Assembly: GCF_024714475.1 (NCBI RefSeq)
Contig: NZ_JAMZMI010000003.1
Coordinates: 248,001 to 312,000 of the forward strand
Direction: 5' to 3'
DNA from: Marinoscillum sp. MHG1-6
GTDB taxonomy: Bacteria; Bacteroidota; Bacteroidia; Cytophagales; Cyclobacteriaceae
Length of the DNA: 64,000 bases
Position numbers and translations under genes: made by a program. Under the pieces are notes generated by a model. That model was given only the letters and a program-made list of their open reading frames with translations, ran no database searches and was not told the origin of the DNA. Shown piece after piece: positions 45,935-55,386 of the stretch; within the stretch, counting starts at the first letter, position 1; every line of letters begins with the position of its first letter.

Positions 45935-46019
45935 AATCGTTAGGAATTTATTTTTGGGTTCAATAAGAATTTATGAACCAATATTAGAGAAATCGATTGC
46001 TTAAGGATTCTCGTAAAAC

Positions 46020-46036
46020 CGTAATTGAGGGGTGGT
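46020..46036 (-). promoter_or_regulatory. Shared upstream 17-bp motif (42224-45934 gene)
   Basis: Minus strand ACCACCCCTCAATTACG, 85 bases before the start of the large T9SS gene. It has the same orientation and a similar distance as the copies before the PL11 gene and the CE12 gene at 53426. Confidence 0.45.
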
Positions 46037-46143
46037 AAATTCGTAATTCGCTAAAAAACAGGCTTTTTAAAGGCTTTTTTTAGTCAAATGAAGAGTAAAA
46101 GTCAGATCTGACAGGAAAGGTCGCTAGCTCAAAAAAGAAGAAA

Positions 46144-48363
46144 TTATTGTACCTTAAATCTCTCCGTTAAGGATACGGGCTCGCCATTGTTCGTGTACCC
46201 ATTGATGGTCAATTCAAAGGTCCCTTTGATCTTTGAGGTTCTAAAGTTGATGGCCATGTCACCATCGGGTTCGTAGATAGGAATCCACAAAAGCTGCTCC
46301 CTGTTATCCGGTAGGTTCTCCTCACTGGTTAAATCGGAAAGTGAAGGGTGGTAGTAGTCTTTGTTAGGTGATATTCCCGCAAGCTCTATCAGGCAAACAC
46401 TGCTGTCAGGTTTGAAATCAGGAAGATTCATATCATAAGTTTCTAAGCTAACCACTCCATCAAAGACAGCCGGCCCCAGGTACTGGCGATTATTTACCAA
46501 TCCTATTCTTGCCACCCTGGATAGTGCGTAATCCATCAATTTAGCCCCGTCAACCGGTAAACCATCCAGCAAAACCAATGGATCCTGATTTAAGAGACTA
46601 CTGGATTTCGTCATCATAAACCCAAAAACAGGAGTTCTGTCCTTTCTGTAGTTGACCATGGGAACCAATTCCGTAAAAGTGATATCGATGTTTTCAAACC
46701 TTGTATAGTCATCAAGGTTATAGATTTTATCATACGTCAACTGACCGGCCATTTCAGGATGTTCTATCAAACTATCCTTTTTTGCCCTGTAATAGAGGTT
46801 TTCTAGTTGGTTATTGACACTTCGTTCTACAATCTGCGCAATTGCCAACGAATCAAATACAGGACCTCTATAATTGAATCTGGGGTAAGATCTCAGGAAT
46901 TTATGCTCTATCCGGACTGAATAATCGGCTGTATTATCAACCAAGCCCACATAGGCCCGATTGGACTGGCTTGTGTTATTGACAGGAACTACAAAGTATC
47001 CTTCAGATTTTGTTATTGATGTTTGGATCTCTCCATAGGGGCCTACAAGAGACAAAAACACTGTTTCTGAATTCACCCCATTTCCTTCAGCATCCGTCAC
47101 CCTTCCATAGATTAACTCGCTCCTGTATTCTGGAAGATACCTGACAGAAGTTTGATCTCTGGTAATGCCTTTTTGGCTAATCAAGTCAGCCAAATAGGGC
47201 TTATCAATAATAAACCCTGCGTCATGCAACAATTCGGCTTTATCTCTCAAAACACGAAACTTCTGATTATCAATAGCTTTGATAGCATAGGAACACAACT
47301 CAGAGGTATACTTACGCACAGATACACTGTAGGTGCCCTCCTTAAGATCAATGTGCATACTCACAGGCTCACCAACACCAAAAACTTTCATTATGTCGTT
47401 CTCTTCTGAGCCTTTCTGATGATTGATATATGTTTTAAGAGCTAGCGTATCCCCTGAAGCATCAAGCAAAAGGAAAAACAATAGACGATCCTGAAAATCC
47501 GATTTTCTAAAGTGAATTCTATCATTAGCTCTGAGGCTCTCACTTTTGAGCAAGTTCTGTTCATTTAGTACTCTCAGATTATAAGTACCATTGTTGGTAG
47601 GTCGCGTTTGGACCTCAACATCGAGGGATTCGGCGCTTTCCTTCAAGGATAAAACTGTTCCCAAAGCCAAAACTGGTGGCAAGTCAAAGAAATGGAATTG
47701 CCCCGTTTCATCTTCCAATATCGCTTTGTGAGTGCTGTTATTTTTTGGAACAAAAGTCAGACATCCAAAGCCCCTTTCATCCGGCACAAATGAAAGCACT
47801 TCTCCTTCATCATCAACCACCTTTCCTTTGACAATTTTCGTCCCGTCCGACTCAATATGATATCCAATGCTACTTTCAACTTGTTTAACCAGCTGGCTAC
47901 TACCAGAATAGAATTTTATTTGTACCCCTTGATCTGATTCCGGATTTTGATAAGGATCAAATGGATTAACAACAATTACAGGAGATTGAAAATAATCTTG
48001 AAAATTTCTCATCCAAAGGGTATAGGCGACCAATTGATAGGTTCCTGTTTTCAAAGTAGAGGGTACAAAATAATCCCCATAACCACGCCCCTCCTTCAAA
48101 GCAATTTTCTTCTGAAAGACCACCCCTTCTTCTCCAACCAGCTCCACGTAAGCAATTTTACTTGCTACTGAAGCTTTACCTGTCTCCATACTCCTACAGA
48201 ATACAGAAAACAATAACGTTTCACCCGAAAGCACCGTGGTGGAATTCAGATTGACATAAATCTCCTCCCGTTGATCATTTTTACCCTGTGAGAACACCAG
48301 GGATGGTAATACCAGTACTAGAATCAAAAAAAACCTCACAATCAATAAAAATTCTCCGGCCAA
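46144..48363 (-). CDS. MG2-like surface protein with carboxypeptidase-regulatory and plug-like domains
   Basis: 739 residues with signal peptide ('FFLILVLVLPSLVFSQ'). Residues of about 33-130 look like an alpha-2-macroglobulin MG2 domain ('IYVNLNSTTVLSGETLLFSVFC', 'LKTGTYQLVAYTLWMRN'). A carboxypeptidase-regulatory-like domain lies near 418-495 ('LIYGRVTDAEGNGVNSETVFLSL'). Residues 590-650 resemble a TonB plug ('DPLVLLDGLPVDGAKLMDYALSRVARI'), but no barrel follows. It overlaps the upstream DUF4249 gene by 22 bases and is the last gene of a four-gene operon. The role is unknown; an outer-membrane partner of the receptor is my inference. Confidence 0.7.
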   Translation of the reverse strand: MAGEFLLIVRFFLILVLVLPSLVFSQGKNDQREEIYVNLNSTTVLSGETLLFSVFCRSMETGKASVASKIAYVELVGEEGVVFQKKIALKEGRGYGDYFVPSTLKTGTYQLVAYTLWMRNFQDYFQSPVIVVNPFDPYQNPESDQGVQIKFYSGSSQLVKQVESSIGYHIESDGTKIVKGKVVDDEGEVLSFVPDERGFGCLTFVPKNNSTHKAILEDETGQFHFFDLPPVLALGTVLSLKESAESLDVEVQTRPTNNGTYNLRVLNEQNLLKSESLRANDRIHFRKSDFQDRLLFFLLLDASGDTLALKTYINHQKGSEENDIMKVFGVGEPVSMHIDLKEGTYSVSVRKYTSELCSYAIKAIDNQKFRVLRDKAELLHDAGFIIDKPYLADLISQKGITRDQTSVRYLPEYRSELIYGRVTDAEGNGVNSETVFLSLVGPYGEIQTSITKSEGYFVVPVNNTSQSNRAYVGLVDNTADYSVRIEHKFLRSYPRFNYRGPVFDSLAIAQIVERSVNNQLENLYYRAKKDSLIEHPEMAGQLTYDKIYNLDDYTRFENIDITFTELVPMVNYRKDRTPVFGFMMTKSSSLLNQDPLVLLDGLPVDGAKLMDYALSRVARIGLVNNRQYLGPAVFDGVVSLETYDMNLPDFKPDSSVCLIELAGISPNKDYYHPSLSDLTSEENLPDNREQLLWIPIYEPDGDMAINFRTSKIKGTFELTINGYTNNGEPVSLTERFKVQ

Positions 48364-49577
48364 AAATCAGGTTGCTCAGTACTGGCTTGCTTATCACAGG
48401 CAGTGCATCTATAGGGTGCCGCTGTAATAATCCCAATCTCAGGATCATATTCAACGATGTTATAAGGATCACCCAGATTCAAATCCGGGTGGTTTAGTGC
48501 GAAATCCCAAATGTCAAATTCTTTGTAGCCTTCTGTTCCTGGAGTTCCCACAGCAAAAACGAAATTCTGATCTATAAAATCCTCTAAGGAACACATCAAA
48601 GGCCCGGTTTTTCTTACCCGAACATCCAACTCATTATTTCTAAAAAAGGCCCGCTTCTCAGCAACGCCTGATACCTCAAAGAAGCCGAGCACCGGATAAC
48701 CCGGATTGTCCACATTATAAACATTACCCGTGATCTGTCCCTGTTGCTGATCAAACAGTGAAGCTGCTGATTCCTGAACCTCCTTTATTTTCCGGTAGTA
48801 ATTATATGCCTCCGGACTTAGAGCATATTGTCGGACCAGCAATGAATACTTTTCGCGCAATATCTTGGTAGACACATTAACAAAATTGATGGGTGCTTCC
48901 AGAACTCCTACCTCTGGATTTGAGGTACTTGCCAGAATTAGACCGGAAGAATACCTGGTTTTGTAACAAGTGGAAATATCCTCAGATCTTACCACCGCAG
49001 AACTTGAATCGGGAGCTACTTCATATATTGTTGGATAATCTGGTATGATCTGGTATGTATCAGACCATTCATACCTAAACTGTGTTGCCTCCTGATCCTG
49101 TCCCTTTGTATCAATGAAAAATTGAAGCCCTTTCTCGGTTCCTCCACCATTTTTCTCGGGCTGTTCTGAATATTTTGAATAGATATCCGTAATCTCCGGA
49201 GACGCAAACAATGTTTGAGGATCAGAACGGAATTCTGTTCCATCAGACATGATGATGCGTAATTGATAGGTCTGATTATATTCACCCTGAAAACCGGTTG
49301 ATGAAACATAGTTACCGGGAGCCTTCTCTGTATAATATTCAGCTTTCCCATTTCCATCTACTATCCAAACCTCCGCATCTTCAACTGCATGATAATAGGA
49401 CGTATCCAGTGGAATCGTATAACTTAAGCGTACTTCATGAACCCCGGCCTGATCGGTCAGTACTCCTTCTACTATTAGAAACTTTTCGTAATCAATGCGA
49501 TCAGGGTCGTAGGGTTCAACACAACCTGCAAGAAGCATCAAACCCAAAAGCCATATGATATAGTTGACTTGCTTCAT
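48342..49577 (-). CDS. DUF4249 lipoprotein, TonB-receptor partner
   Basis: 411 residues with lipobox 'LLAGC' (Cys19). The segment 'FLIVEGVLTDQAGVHEVRLSYTIPLD' with 'VEDAEVWIVDGNG' and 'GEYNQTYQLRI' is typical of DUF4249, an outer-membrane lipoprotein family usually encoded just after TonB-dependent receptors with an STN domain. Its start shares one base with the receptor's stop (TAATG), so it is translationally coupled. It probably has a SusD-like capture role, but the ligand is unknown. Confidence 0.85.
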   Translation of the reverse strand: MKQVNYIIWLLGLMLLAGCVEPYDPDRIDYEKFLIVEGVLTDQAGVHEVRLSYTIPLDTSYYHAVEDAEVWIVDGNGKAEYYTEKAPGNYVSSTGFQGEYNQTYQLRIIMSDGTEFRSDPQTLFASPEITDIYSKYSEQPEKNGGGTEKGLQFFIDTKGQDQEATQFRYEWSDTYQIIPDYPTIYEVAPDSSSAVVRSEDISTCYKTRYSSGLILASTSNPEVGVLEAPINFVNVSTKILREKYSLLVRQYALSPEAYNYYRKIKEVQESAASLFDQQQGQITGNVYNVDNPGYPVLGFFEVSGVAEKRAFFRNNELDVRVRKTGPLMCSLEDFIDQNFVFAVGTPGTEGYKEFDIWDFALNHPDLNLGDPYNIVEYDPEIGIITAAPYRCTACDKQASTEQPDFWPENFY

Positions 49578-52351
49578 TAGAACTTGAAATTATAAGTTAC
49601 CGTAGGTATGGCACTACCAAATACAACCAGTTTATGGCCCCGCACCTCCTGTCCTTCAACATCAAAGAATATGGAATAGGCATTGTCCCTTCCCAAAACA
49701 TTATAGATAGAAAATGACCACGACGTATGTACTCTTTTCAGTTTAGAGTGTCCTTCTTCCAGGTTGATTCCAATATCCATGCGCATATAATCCGGAATGC
49801 GGTAATCATTTCTGTCAGAATAGCTGATCATTTGTACATCCTTGAAAGTATAGGAGCCTACCGGAAAGGTCACCGGTCGCCCTGAGCTATAATTAAAGTT
49901 ATAAGACGCGCTTAATCGTTTTGTTATTTTCCAATTCACTACCGCATTAATGACATGCGGTTTATCATAATTGGTAGGGAATGATCTTCCATCATTTACC
50001 CGCTCCTCACTGAACCGGCCATCCAGTTTTAGAAAGGTGCGCGCATAGGTATAATTTACCCAACCATTCAACTTACCACTCTTTTTGACCGATAACTCAA
50101 GTCCAAATGACTTCCCAGGCCCCTGTAATACGACGGTTTCTACATTCTCATTGAGCAGAAAATCTGAACCCACCTTAAAGTCCATCAGGTTTTGCAGCCA
50201 TTTATGATAGACTTCCAGGGACACCTCGAGTTTATCACCAAATAGATTCTGATAACAGCCAAGGGACACCTGATCTGATATTTGGGGAAGAATATGATCG
50301 CTCGAAACCCTCCAGATGTCGGTTGGAGACAAGGAAGCGGAATTAGACATCGTATGTAGGTACTGGCGGTTTCGATTATAGCTGGCTTTGATAGAGGTCT
50401 TTGAGGTAATCAGGTACCTGGCTGATAGCCTTGGTTCTAATCCATGGTATAGTTTCACCCATTCGCCATTACTAAATGCCAAGGTATCTGTTCTGCTATC
50501 TGTATTTAATGGTAGGCCATCAACATAGCTGTAGGACAGTCTCGGTCCCAGGGCAGAAAATAGAGAGTACCTCAGCCCGAAATCAACAAGCAGTTTATTA
50601 TTGACAGTATAGGAATCAGAAAAATACAAATTGCCTTCTATAGCTTTTTCCTGCTGCACTATCGTACTATTGATGGTAGATGCTTCCTGAAGAGGTGAAA
50701 CTGTTCCAGGATTGATCGTGTAAAACTTGTTACCAAGCCCAAATGACAGGTGATGATGGTCTCCCATATAATTATCAAAACCGGCCGTAAGGTTAAGTTC
50801 CCTGATCCCAAAATCCTGGCGAAAGCTATTAGGCGCTGATTCTTTGAATGTCAATTCATACCCATAATCCGAGTGCCATACCCCAAAGCTCCCGATGAGA
50901 CCTTCATGAAACTTGTGCGTCCAGTTGATGCTTCCATTGGAATTAGAGAACGAAAAGTCACTATAAGAAAAAAGGGAATCGGACTTAAGTCTGTAATTGT
51001 CTGTGCTCAGGTAACCCGTGATCTCAAGATCATCTTTTGGGCCCATATGATGATCATATCTCAACACCATGTCCTGAAAGGAAATCCTATTCTGATTAAA
51101 ATTGGCGTTTTTAATATTTTTCAAAATCCAGTTGGAATAAGTTGTCCGACCGGAAATCATTAAACCTGAAGTGTTCTTCAGAACTGGTATCTCTAAGGTC
51201 AACCTTGAGGTAACAGGCGAGATCCCTCCAACCCCATGAAACTCGGTTTGACTGGCCTTCATTATGGATATGTCAAAAACAGAAGATAGCCTGCCCCCAT
51301 ACTTCACCGGGATGTTGCTTTTGTAGATATCAAGCCCCTCTAAAGCATCTGAATTGAAGGAAGTAAAAAAGCCCATAAAATGAGAGGCATTATAGACCGG
51401 AACCTCATTCAGCATAATCAGGTTTTGATCTGATTTTCCTCCACGAACATTATAACCAGAGGATCCTTCTCCCAGTGTTTGAACACCCGCCATCGTCGTC
51501 GCAAGCTTTAATACATCCCTTTCTCCTAATACTACGGGTACATTCCGAGTCTCAGCAATATTGATCTTGCTGACCCCCATGATGGCATTATTCACATTTT
51601 CATCCCGATCTGATTCCACCAACACCTCATCCAGTGTAATGACATGCTCATCCATCTCGATATTTAAATGACCATCGGAGTAAACCACCAAATTGCGCTG
51701 CATAGTCTTAAAGCCATTATACTGGATATAGATCATATGAGCACCAGACTCCAAAGAAATTGCATAAAACCCTGACGGGTCTGTGGTAGCAGATACGCTG
51801 AAATCCTCAGTATATATTATGGCGCCCACTATTGGCTCCCCGGTTCCTGCTTCATGAATGTAACCAGCTACCGTGGAGTTGGCCCCTGCCTTTTGATCTT
51901 TGCGGACACCTATTTCAAAAACCTTGCTTTCCAGATCATCTAACTGTTCATCCAAATCCAGGTATTCTCTGGTGAAAACCATACCGGTCTGTACACCCTG
52001 ACGCTGACGTTGATTTGATGAAGCAATGGCCAGATCATCGATTACCATTACATTTTTCGACAGATAAACTTCTCCACCTTTTAGATAATGATAAATAGGC
52101 GTACCCTCAAGAAGTCCATCTAGTACTTCAGGCAAATTCGCTTCCTGATATTGAGCGGAAACAAAAACAGAATCGATATCCTCCTCCAAATAGTAAAAGT
52201 GAACATCTGCCTGATTCTCAATCTCCTGTAACACCTCCAACAATGGGCTTTCACTAAAAGATATCGTCAAAGCATAGTCCTGCCCCAACAATCGTCCCGA
52301 ATACAATAAGGAACTCAATATGAGGACATAAGCAATGTTATTCATCGCCAC
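49577..52351 (-). CDS. TonB-dependent outer-membrane receptor with N-terminal STN domain
   Basis: 924 residues with a signal peptide. An STN (secretin/TonB short N-terminal) domain lies at about 25-105 ('YALTISFSESPLLEVLQEIENQADVHFYY'). A carboxypeptidase-regulatory-like domain (about 158-235; 'TVAGYIHEAGTGEPIVGAIIYTED') is followed by a plug ('VLKLATTMAGVQTLGEGSSGYNVRGGKSDQNLIMLNEVPV') and a barrel ending 'TYNFKF'. STN domains normally contact a FecR anti-sigma factor, but no FecR or ECF sigma gene is visible here. It overlaps the upstream gene by 14 bases. It is not a SusC-type protein and its cargo is unknown. Confidence 0.92.
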   Translation of the reverse strand: MAMNNIAYVLILSSLLYSGRLLGQDYALTISFSESPLLEVLQEIENQADVHFYYLEEDIDSVFVSAQYQEANLPEVLDGLLEGTPIYHYLKGGEVYLSKNVMVIDDLAIASSNQRQRQGVQTGMVFTREYLDLDEQLDDLESKVFEIGVRKDQKAGANSTVAGYIHEAGTGEPIVGAIIYTEDFSVSATTDPSGFYAISLESGAHMIYIQYNGFKTMQRNLVVYSDGHLNIEMDEHVITLDEVLVESDRDENVNNAIMGVSKINIAETRNVPVVLGERDVLKLATTMAGVQTLGEGSSGYNVRGGKSDQNLIMLNEVPVYNASHFMGFFTSFNSDALEGLDIYKSNIPVKYGGRLSSVFDISIMKASQTEFHGVGGISPVTSRLTLEIPVLKNTSGLMISGRTTYSNWILKNIKNANFNQNRISFQDMVLRYDHHMGPKDDLEITGYLSTDNYRLKSDSLFSYSDFSFSNSNGSINWTHKFHEGLIGSFGVWHSDYGYELTFKESAPNSFRQDFGIRELNLTAGFDNYMGDHHHLSFGLGNKFYTINPGTVSPLQEASTINSTIVQQEKAIEGNLYFSDSYTVNNKLLVDFGLRYSLFSALGPRLSYSYVDGLPLNTDSRTDTLAFSNGEWVKLYHGLEPRLSARYLITSKTSIKASYNRNRQYLHTMSNSASLSPTDIWRVSSDHILPQISDQVSLGCYQNLFGDKLEVSLEVYHKWLQNLMDFKVGSDFLLNENVETVVLQGPGKSFGLELSVKKSGKLNGWVNYTYARTFLKLDGRFSEERVNDGRSFPTNYDKPHVINAVVNWKITKRLSASYNFNYSSGRPVTFPVGSYTFKDVQMISYSDRNDYRIPDYMRMDIGINLEEGHSKLKRVHTSWSFSIYNVLGRDNAYSIFFDVEGQEVRGHKLVVFGSAIPTVTYNFKF

Positions 52352-53141
52352 CTCCTTCTAAAATTATTCCTTCATAATACAGAGAAAAGGCATGTAACTG
52401 ATCAATTGAGCATTTCCTTAAGGAGCTATTTAATTTTTGTGCTTTAACATATGATTTTAATGTCTGCCGGTTCTGTTTATCATTTCTCCAGAACCACGAA
52501 ATTCTTTTGACCTTCTGTTGATGAGCACCTTGCACGAAGTAATAATGATCGTCATCCCGGAAGGAAGCCTGATTGTCCTTATCAATACTTGATATCTTTC
52601 TCCGCTTGATTAGCAGGTCAAAGTTTTTCCCGGAGAATATGACCTGATATATCCCCGGCCTTTCAAGGTCATGAAAGTTTACAAAACGAGAAGCCGCAAT
52701 CTCAAACCAATCGATCTGATCCTGATTGACCATAATGCCCTGAGAAGAATATTTAATATTAGGGTGCTGAACCACCACCTTATCATTAACCAGGTCATAA
52801 AGAATATTCAGAGAGTCAAACACTTCACCTCGATAAGACATGGATGCCTCACTCCAAAACTTGTTCATGAAGTTGGGATGTCCTTCTCCTCTGGTGAACT
52901 GAGGTTGATAATAGACCCCTAAAGTGATGGGTGTATTCGTTAATCCAATTTGCCTGTCATAATAGGATCCGACATTACTGCTTACTTCCAGTCCCTCCAG
53001 GCTATATGAAAGCTGGGTAAAGGCCTTATGTCCGGTGATTTGTAATATCAACAATATAAGGGTAATCCGGACTGAAATTGATCCAAGCCTATGTTCCAAA
53101 CCCTGTAACCAGGCCAAACAAATACCAACAGTAGTTTTCAT
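52338..53141 (-). CDS. Uncharacterised exported protein upstream of STN receptor
   Basis: About 267 residues from the Met at 53141; a longer frame starts at 53165. A hydrophobic stretch ('ITLILLILQITGHKAFTQ') suggests export despite a long charged lead. The body ('LYDLVNDKVVVQHPN', 'FEIAASRFVNFHD', 'PGIYQVIFSGKNFDLLIKRRK', 'LKSYVKAQKLN') resembles a family often found directly before STN-type TonB receptors in Bacteroidota, with no assigned function. It overlaps the receptor start by 14 bases and is the first gene of the four-gene operon. Confidence 0.7.
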   Translation of the reverse strand: MKTTVGICLAWLQGLEHRLGSISVRITLILLILQITGHKAFTQLSYSLEGLEVSSNVGSYYDRQIGLTNTPITLGVYYQPQFTRGEGHPNFMNKFWSEASMSYRGEVFDSLNILYDLVNDKVVVQHPNIKYSSQGIMVNQDQIDWFEIAASRFVNFHDLERPGIYQVIFSGKNFDLLIKRRKISSIDKDNQASFRDDDHYYFVQGAHQQKVKRISWFWRNDKQNRQTLKSYVKAQKLNSSLRKCSIDQLHAFSLYYEGIILEGGGDE

Positions 53142-53301
53142 ACTGACAGTTAACATTGGAAACATATTGAATACTTTGGATTTTACTTTTGAAAGAATGG
53201 TACCGATTACCTACCCAAAACCTTAACGACACTACTAAAATCACTATTAAATCTGTAACTCAACGAATGGTAATCCACTCAAATAACCTTATTACGATTT
53301 T

Positions 53302-53318
53302 GTCACACCTCAAATACG
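53302..53318 (+). promoter_or_regulatory. Shared upstream 17-bp motif (CE12 gene at 53426)
   Basis: Plus strand GTCACACCTCAAATACG, 107 bases before the start. It agrees with the copy at 46020-46036 at 13 of 17 positions. A TAATTTTG -7-like element follows at 53350-53357. Confidence 0.35.
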
Positions 53319-53425
53319 AATACAAATCCGCGTCAGTATACAGGTTTAGTAATTTTGATTTAGCATGAATCAATTGATGATTTGGGCTGAAACAACTCAA
53401 TTATATACTCACGTATTTTCCCACT

Positions 53426-55375
53426 ATGATGAATTTTTATTCTACACTCGATGCAAAAAGGTCCTTCATCCTTTTGCTACTTTTAGTGTCGCTCACATCT
53501 CTTTATGCTTCTGTCAATCATATTCGCGTAGAGCAATCCTCCAAGGAATTGGTTGCCCCGGATGGAGCAAACTATGAGTGGTACCTGGATGGTAAGTTGA
53601 TGGTGATGGAGCGTGGCCAGAAGATAAAAGCAAATAACTCAGGCACCTATTCTGTTAAATACACTACCGAAAATGGTATCTCCAGGGAAAGTACCATTTC
53701 TGTAGTAGTAAGTGTCGAAGCCATTCGGACAATCTATGTTATCGGAGACTCCACGGTTCAGACCTACAATGGCTCCAGTTACCCAATGATGGGCTGGGGT
53801 CAGGTACTCCAATTGTTCTTTGACAATGCCCAGGCAAGCGTCTCTAACCATGCAATAGGAGGACGTAGCTCAAGAAGCTTTCATGAGGAAGGTCGATGGA
53901 CCCCTGTCAGAGATGCGCTGGTAACGGGTGATTTTGTGTTTATTCAATGGGGTCATAATGACCGGGACTACAGTAAACCCGAACGTTATACCGATACTGC
54001 CCAATACAAACAATACTTAAGACTTTATGTAAACGAAACCCGCGAAAAGGGCGCTATTCCCATTCTGATTAGCCCGATGATGATGAATTCATACCCCAGA
54101 AACGTATTTACAGAAGGCACCAATGATTACCGGGGGGCCATGTTTGATGTAGCTACGGAACTGGACGTTCATTTTATAGACCTGAATATGCTTTCTTATC
54201 AGCTATTGAGTAAGGTGAGTGTAGAATATGCGAAATGGTACCTTTTCATGGGACTTGAAGTAGGCGAATATCCAAATTATCCTGATGGATGGTCAGATTT
54301 CTGGACTCACTTTCAGGAAATGGGGGCGTTGAGTATGGCCACATTAATCATTGATGGTCTGGAAGCCCTTGAAACAGCGGACAGTGACATAACTTTTCTC
54401 AAAGGAGCAGCAAAAGATCGTTATCAGGTCAACGTTTCGCTGGATAATGTAAACGCCGGCATGATTTCGCAGCCCATTAAACTACCGGAAGGGGCTCATG
54501 TCACTTTAAAAACCACCATGAATGAAGGGGGCACTTTTGTAAGATGGGAAAATGGAGCAGGAGAAACACTCACCACAGATCGCACTTATGAGTTTACCTC
54601 TGCAACAAGCGCATCAACCTACAAAGCAGTAACGATCGATTGTATGGGAATGGAAGGTGGCTCAGGCTACTTTGATGCTTGTGACATTTGTATTGATGGC
54701 ATCAACAATACAACCGAATGCACAAAACTTCTCAATAACGCCTGTTCCTCCAGCGGAAAATTGGTGACCAAAACAGAATATGATAAGTCTGTCAGTTACT
54801 ACCAATTCACGAGTGGCCAAACAGATACTATTGAATATACCCTTAGAGCCGGAAAAGATGCTGACTTTTCTGTGGGCTTTAAATATACCAATGCTCAAAG
54901 TGGGCAATTGGTAGATGTTTACATTGACAAAAAACTAGCTTATAGTGGAGTCTCACTGAAGGCTGCCTCAGACAATCCTATCGTTCAGAAATTTGACTTT
55001 AGTTTGTTAAAAGGAAACCACCTGGTTCAGTTCGTTTTCCCAGATCTCAAAACTGATCTCAATACTGGATTGGTTCTCATCAGCTATGATGCCGCCTTGT
55101 ACGCAACCATTTGTGATATTGAAATAGCTGACCCACTGAGTAATACTCCTGAGCTTGAAGGAGTAACGTTTTATCCCAATCCTTTTAAAGATTCGGCAAC
55201 CTTAAAACTTAATGCACCACAATCCTATCGGATCTTAACGTTATCGGGCACCACACTGGAAACAGGGGATTGCCTTTCAGAATGCATCATTGGTAAAGAC
55301 CTAAAGCCAGGGACCTACATACTTCAGATAGACTCGAAGGACGATTCAAAAGGGATGTTGATTATTAAGAATTGA
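53426..55375 (+). CDS. CE12-type SGNH esterase with Ig-like and CBM-like domains and T9SS tail
   Basis: 649 residues. After the signal peptide comes an Ig-like segment (about 33-100, 'YEWYLDGKLMV'). The esterase (about 103-312) follows with 'VIGDSTVQTY' (Ser109), 'GGRSSRSF' and 'IQWGHND'. The final block reads 'SDFWTHFQEMGA', placing Asp291 four residues before His295 instead of the usual three. A beta-sandwich CBM6/35-like segment (about 425-560, 'QFTSGQTDTIEYTLRAG') and a type A T9SS domain ('FYPNPFKDSATLKL') complete it. It probably deacetylates rhamnogalacturonan or another pectin outside the cell. It is followed directly by a second SGNH gene on the same strand. Confidence 0.82.
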   Translation: MMNFYSTLDAKRSFILLLLLVSLTSLYASVNHIRVEQSSKELVAPDGANYEWYLDGKLMVMERGQKIKANNSGTYSVKYTTENGISRESTISVVVSVEAIRTIYVIGDSTVQTYNGSSYPMMGWGQVLQLFFDNAQASVSNHAIGGRSSRSFHEEGRWTPVRDALVTGDFVFIQWGHNDRDYSKPERYTDTAQYKQYLRLYVNETREKGAIPILISPMMMNSYPRNVFTEGTNDYRGAMFDVATELDVHFIDLNMLSYQLLSKVSVEYAKWYLFMGLEVGEYPNYPDGWSDFWTHFQEMGALSMATLIIDGLEALETADSDITFLKGAAKDRYQVNVSLDNVNAGMISQPIKLPEGAHVTLKTTMNEGGTFVRWENGAGETLTTDRTYEFTSATSASTYKAVTIDCMGMEGGSGYFDACDICIDGINNTTECTKLLNNACSSSGKLVTKTEYDKSVSYYQFTSGQTDTIEYTLRAGKDADFSVGFKYTNAQSGQLVDVYIDKKLAYSGVSLKAASDNPIVQKFDFSLLKGNHLVQFVFPDLKTDLNTGLVLISYDAALYATICDIEIADPLSNTPELEGVTFYPNPFKDSATLKLNAPQSYRILTLSGTTLETGDCLSECIIGKDLKPGTYILQIDSKDDSKGMLIIKN

Positions 55376-55386
55376 CATCTATAGAT

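Noticed and set aside
46101-46112. Perfect 12-bp palindrome GTCAGATCTGAC as an operator
   Set aside because: Single occurrence, far from the gene start, and not shared with other promoters in the window.
49577-52351. Possible SusC assignment of the STN receptor
   Set aside because: It has an STN domain, lacks the typical SusC linker and is followed by DUF4249 rather than SusD.
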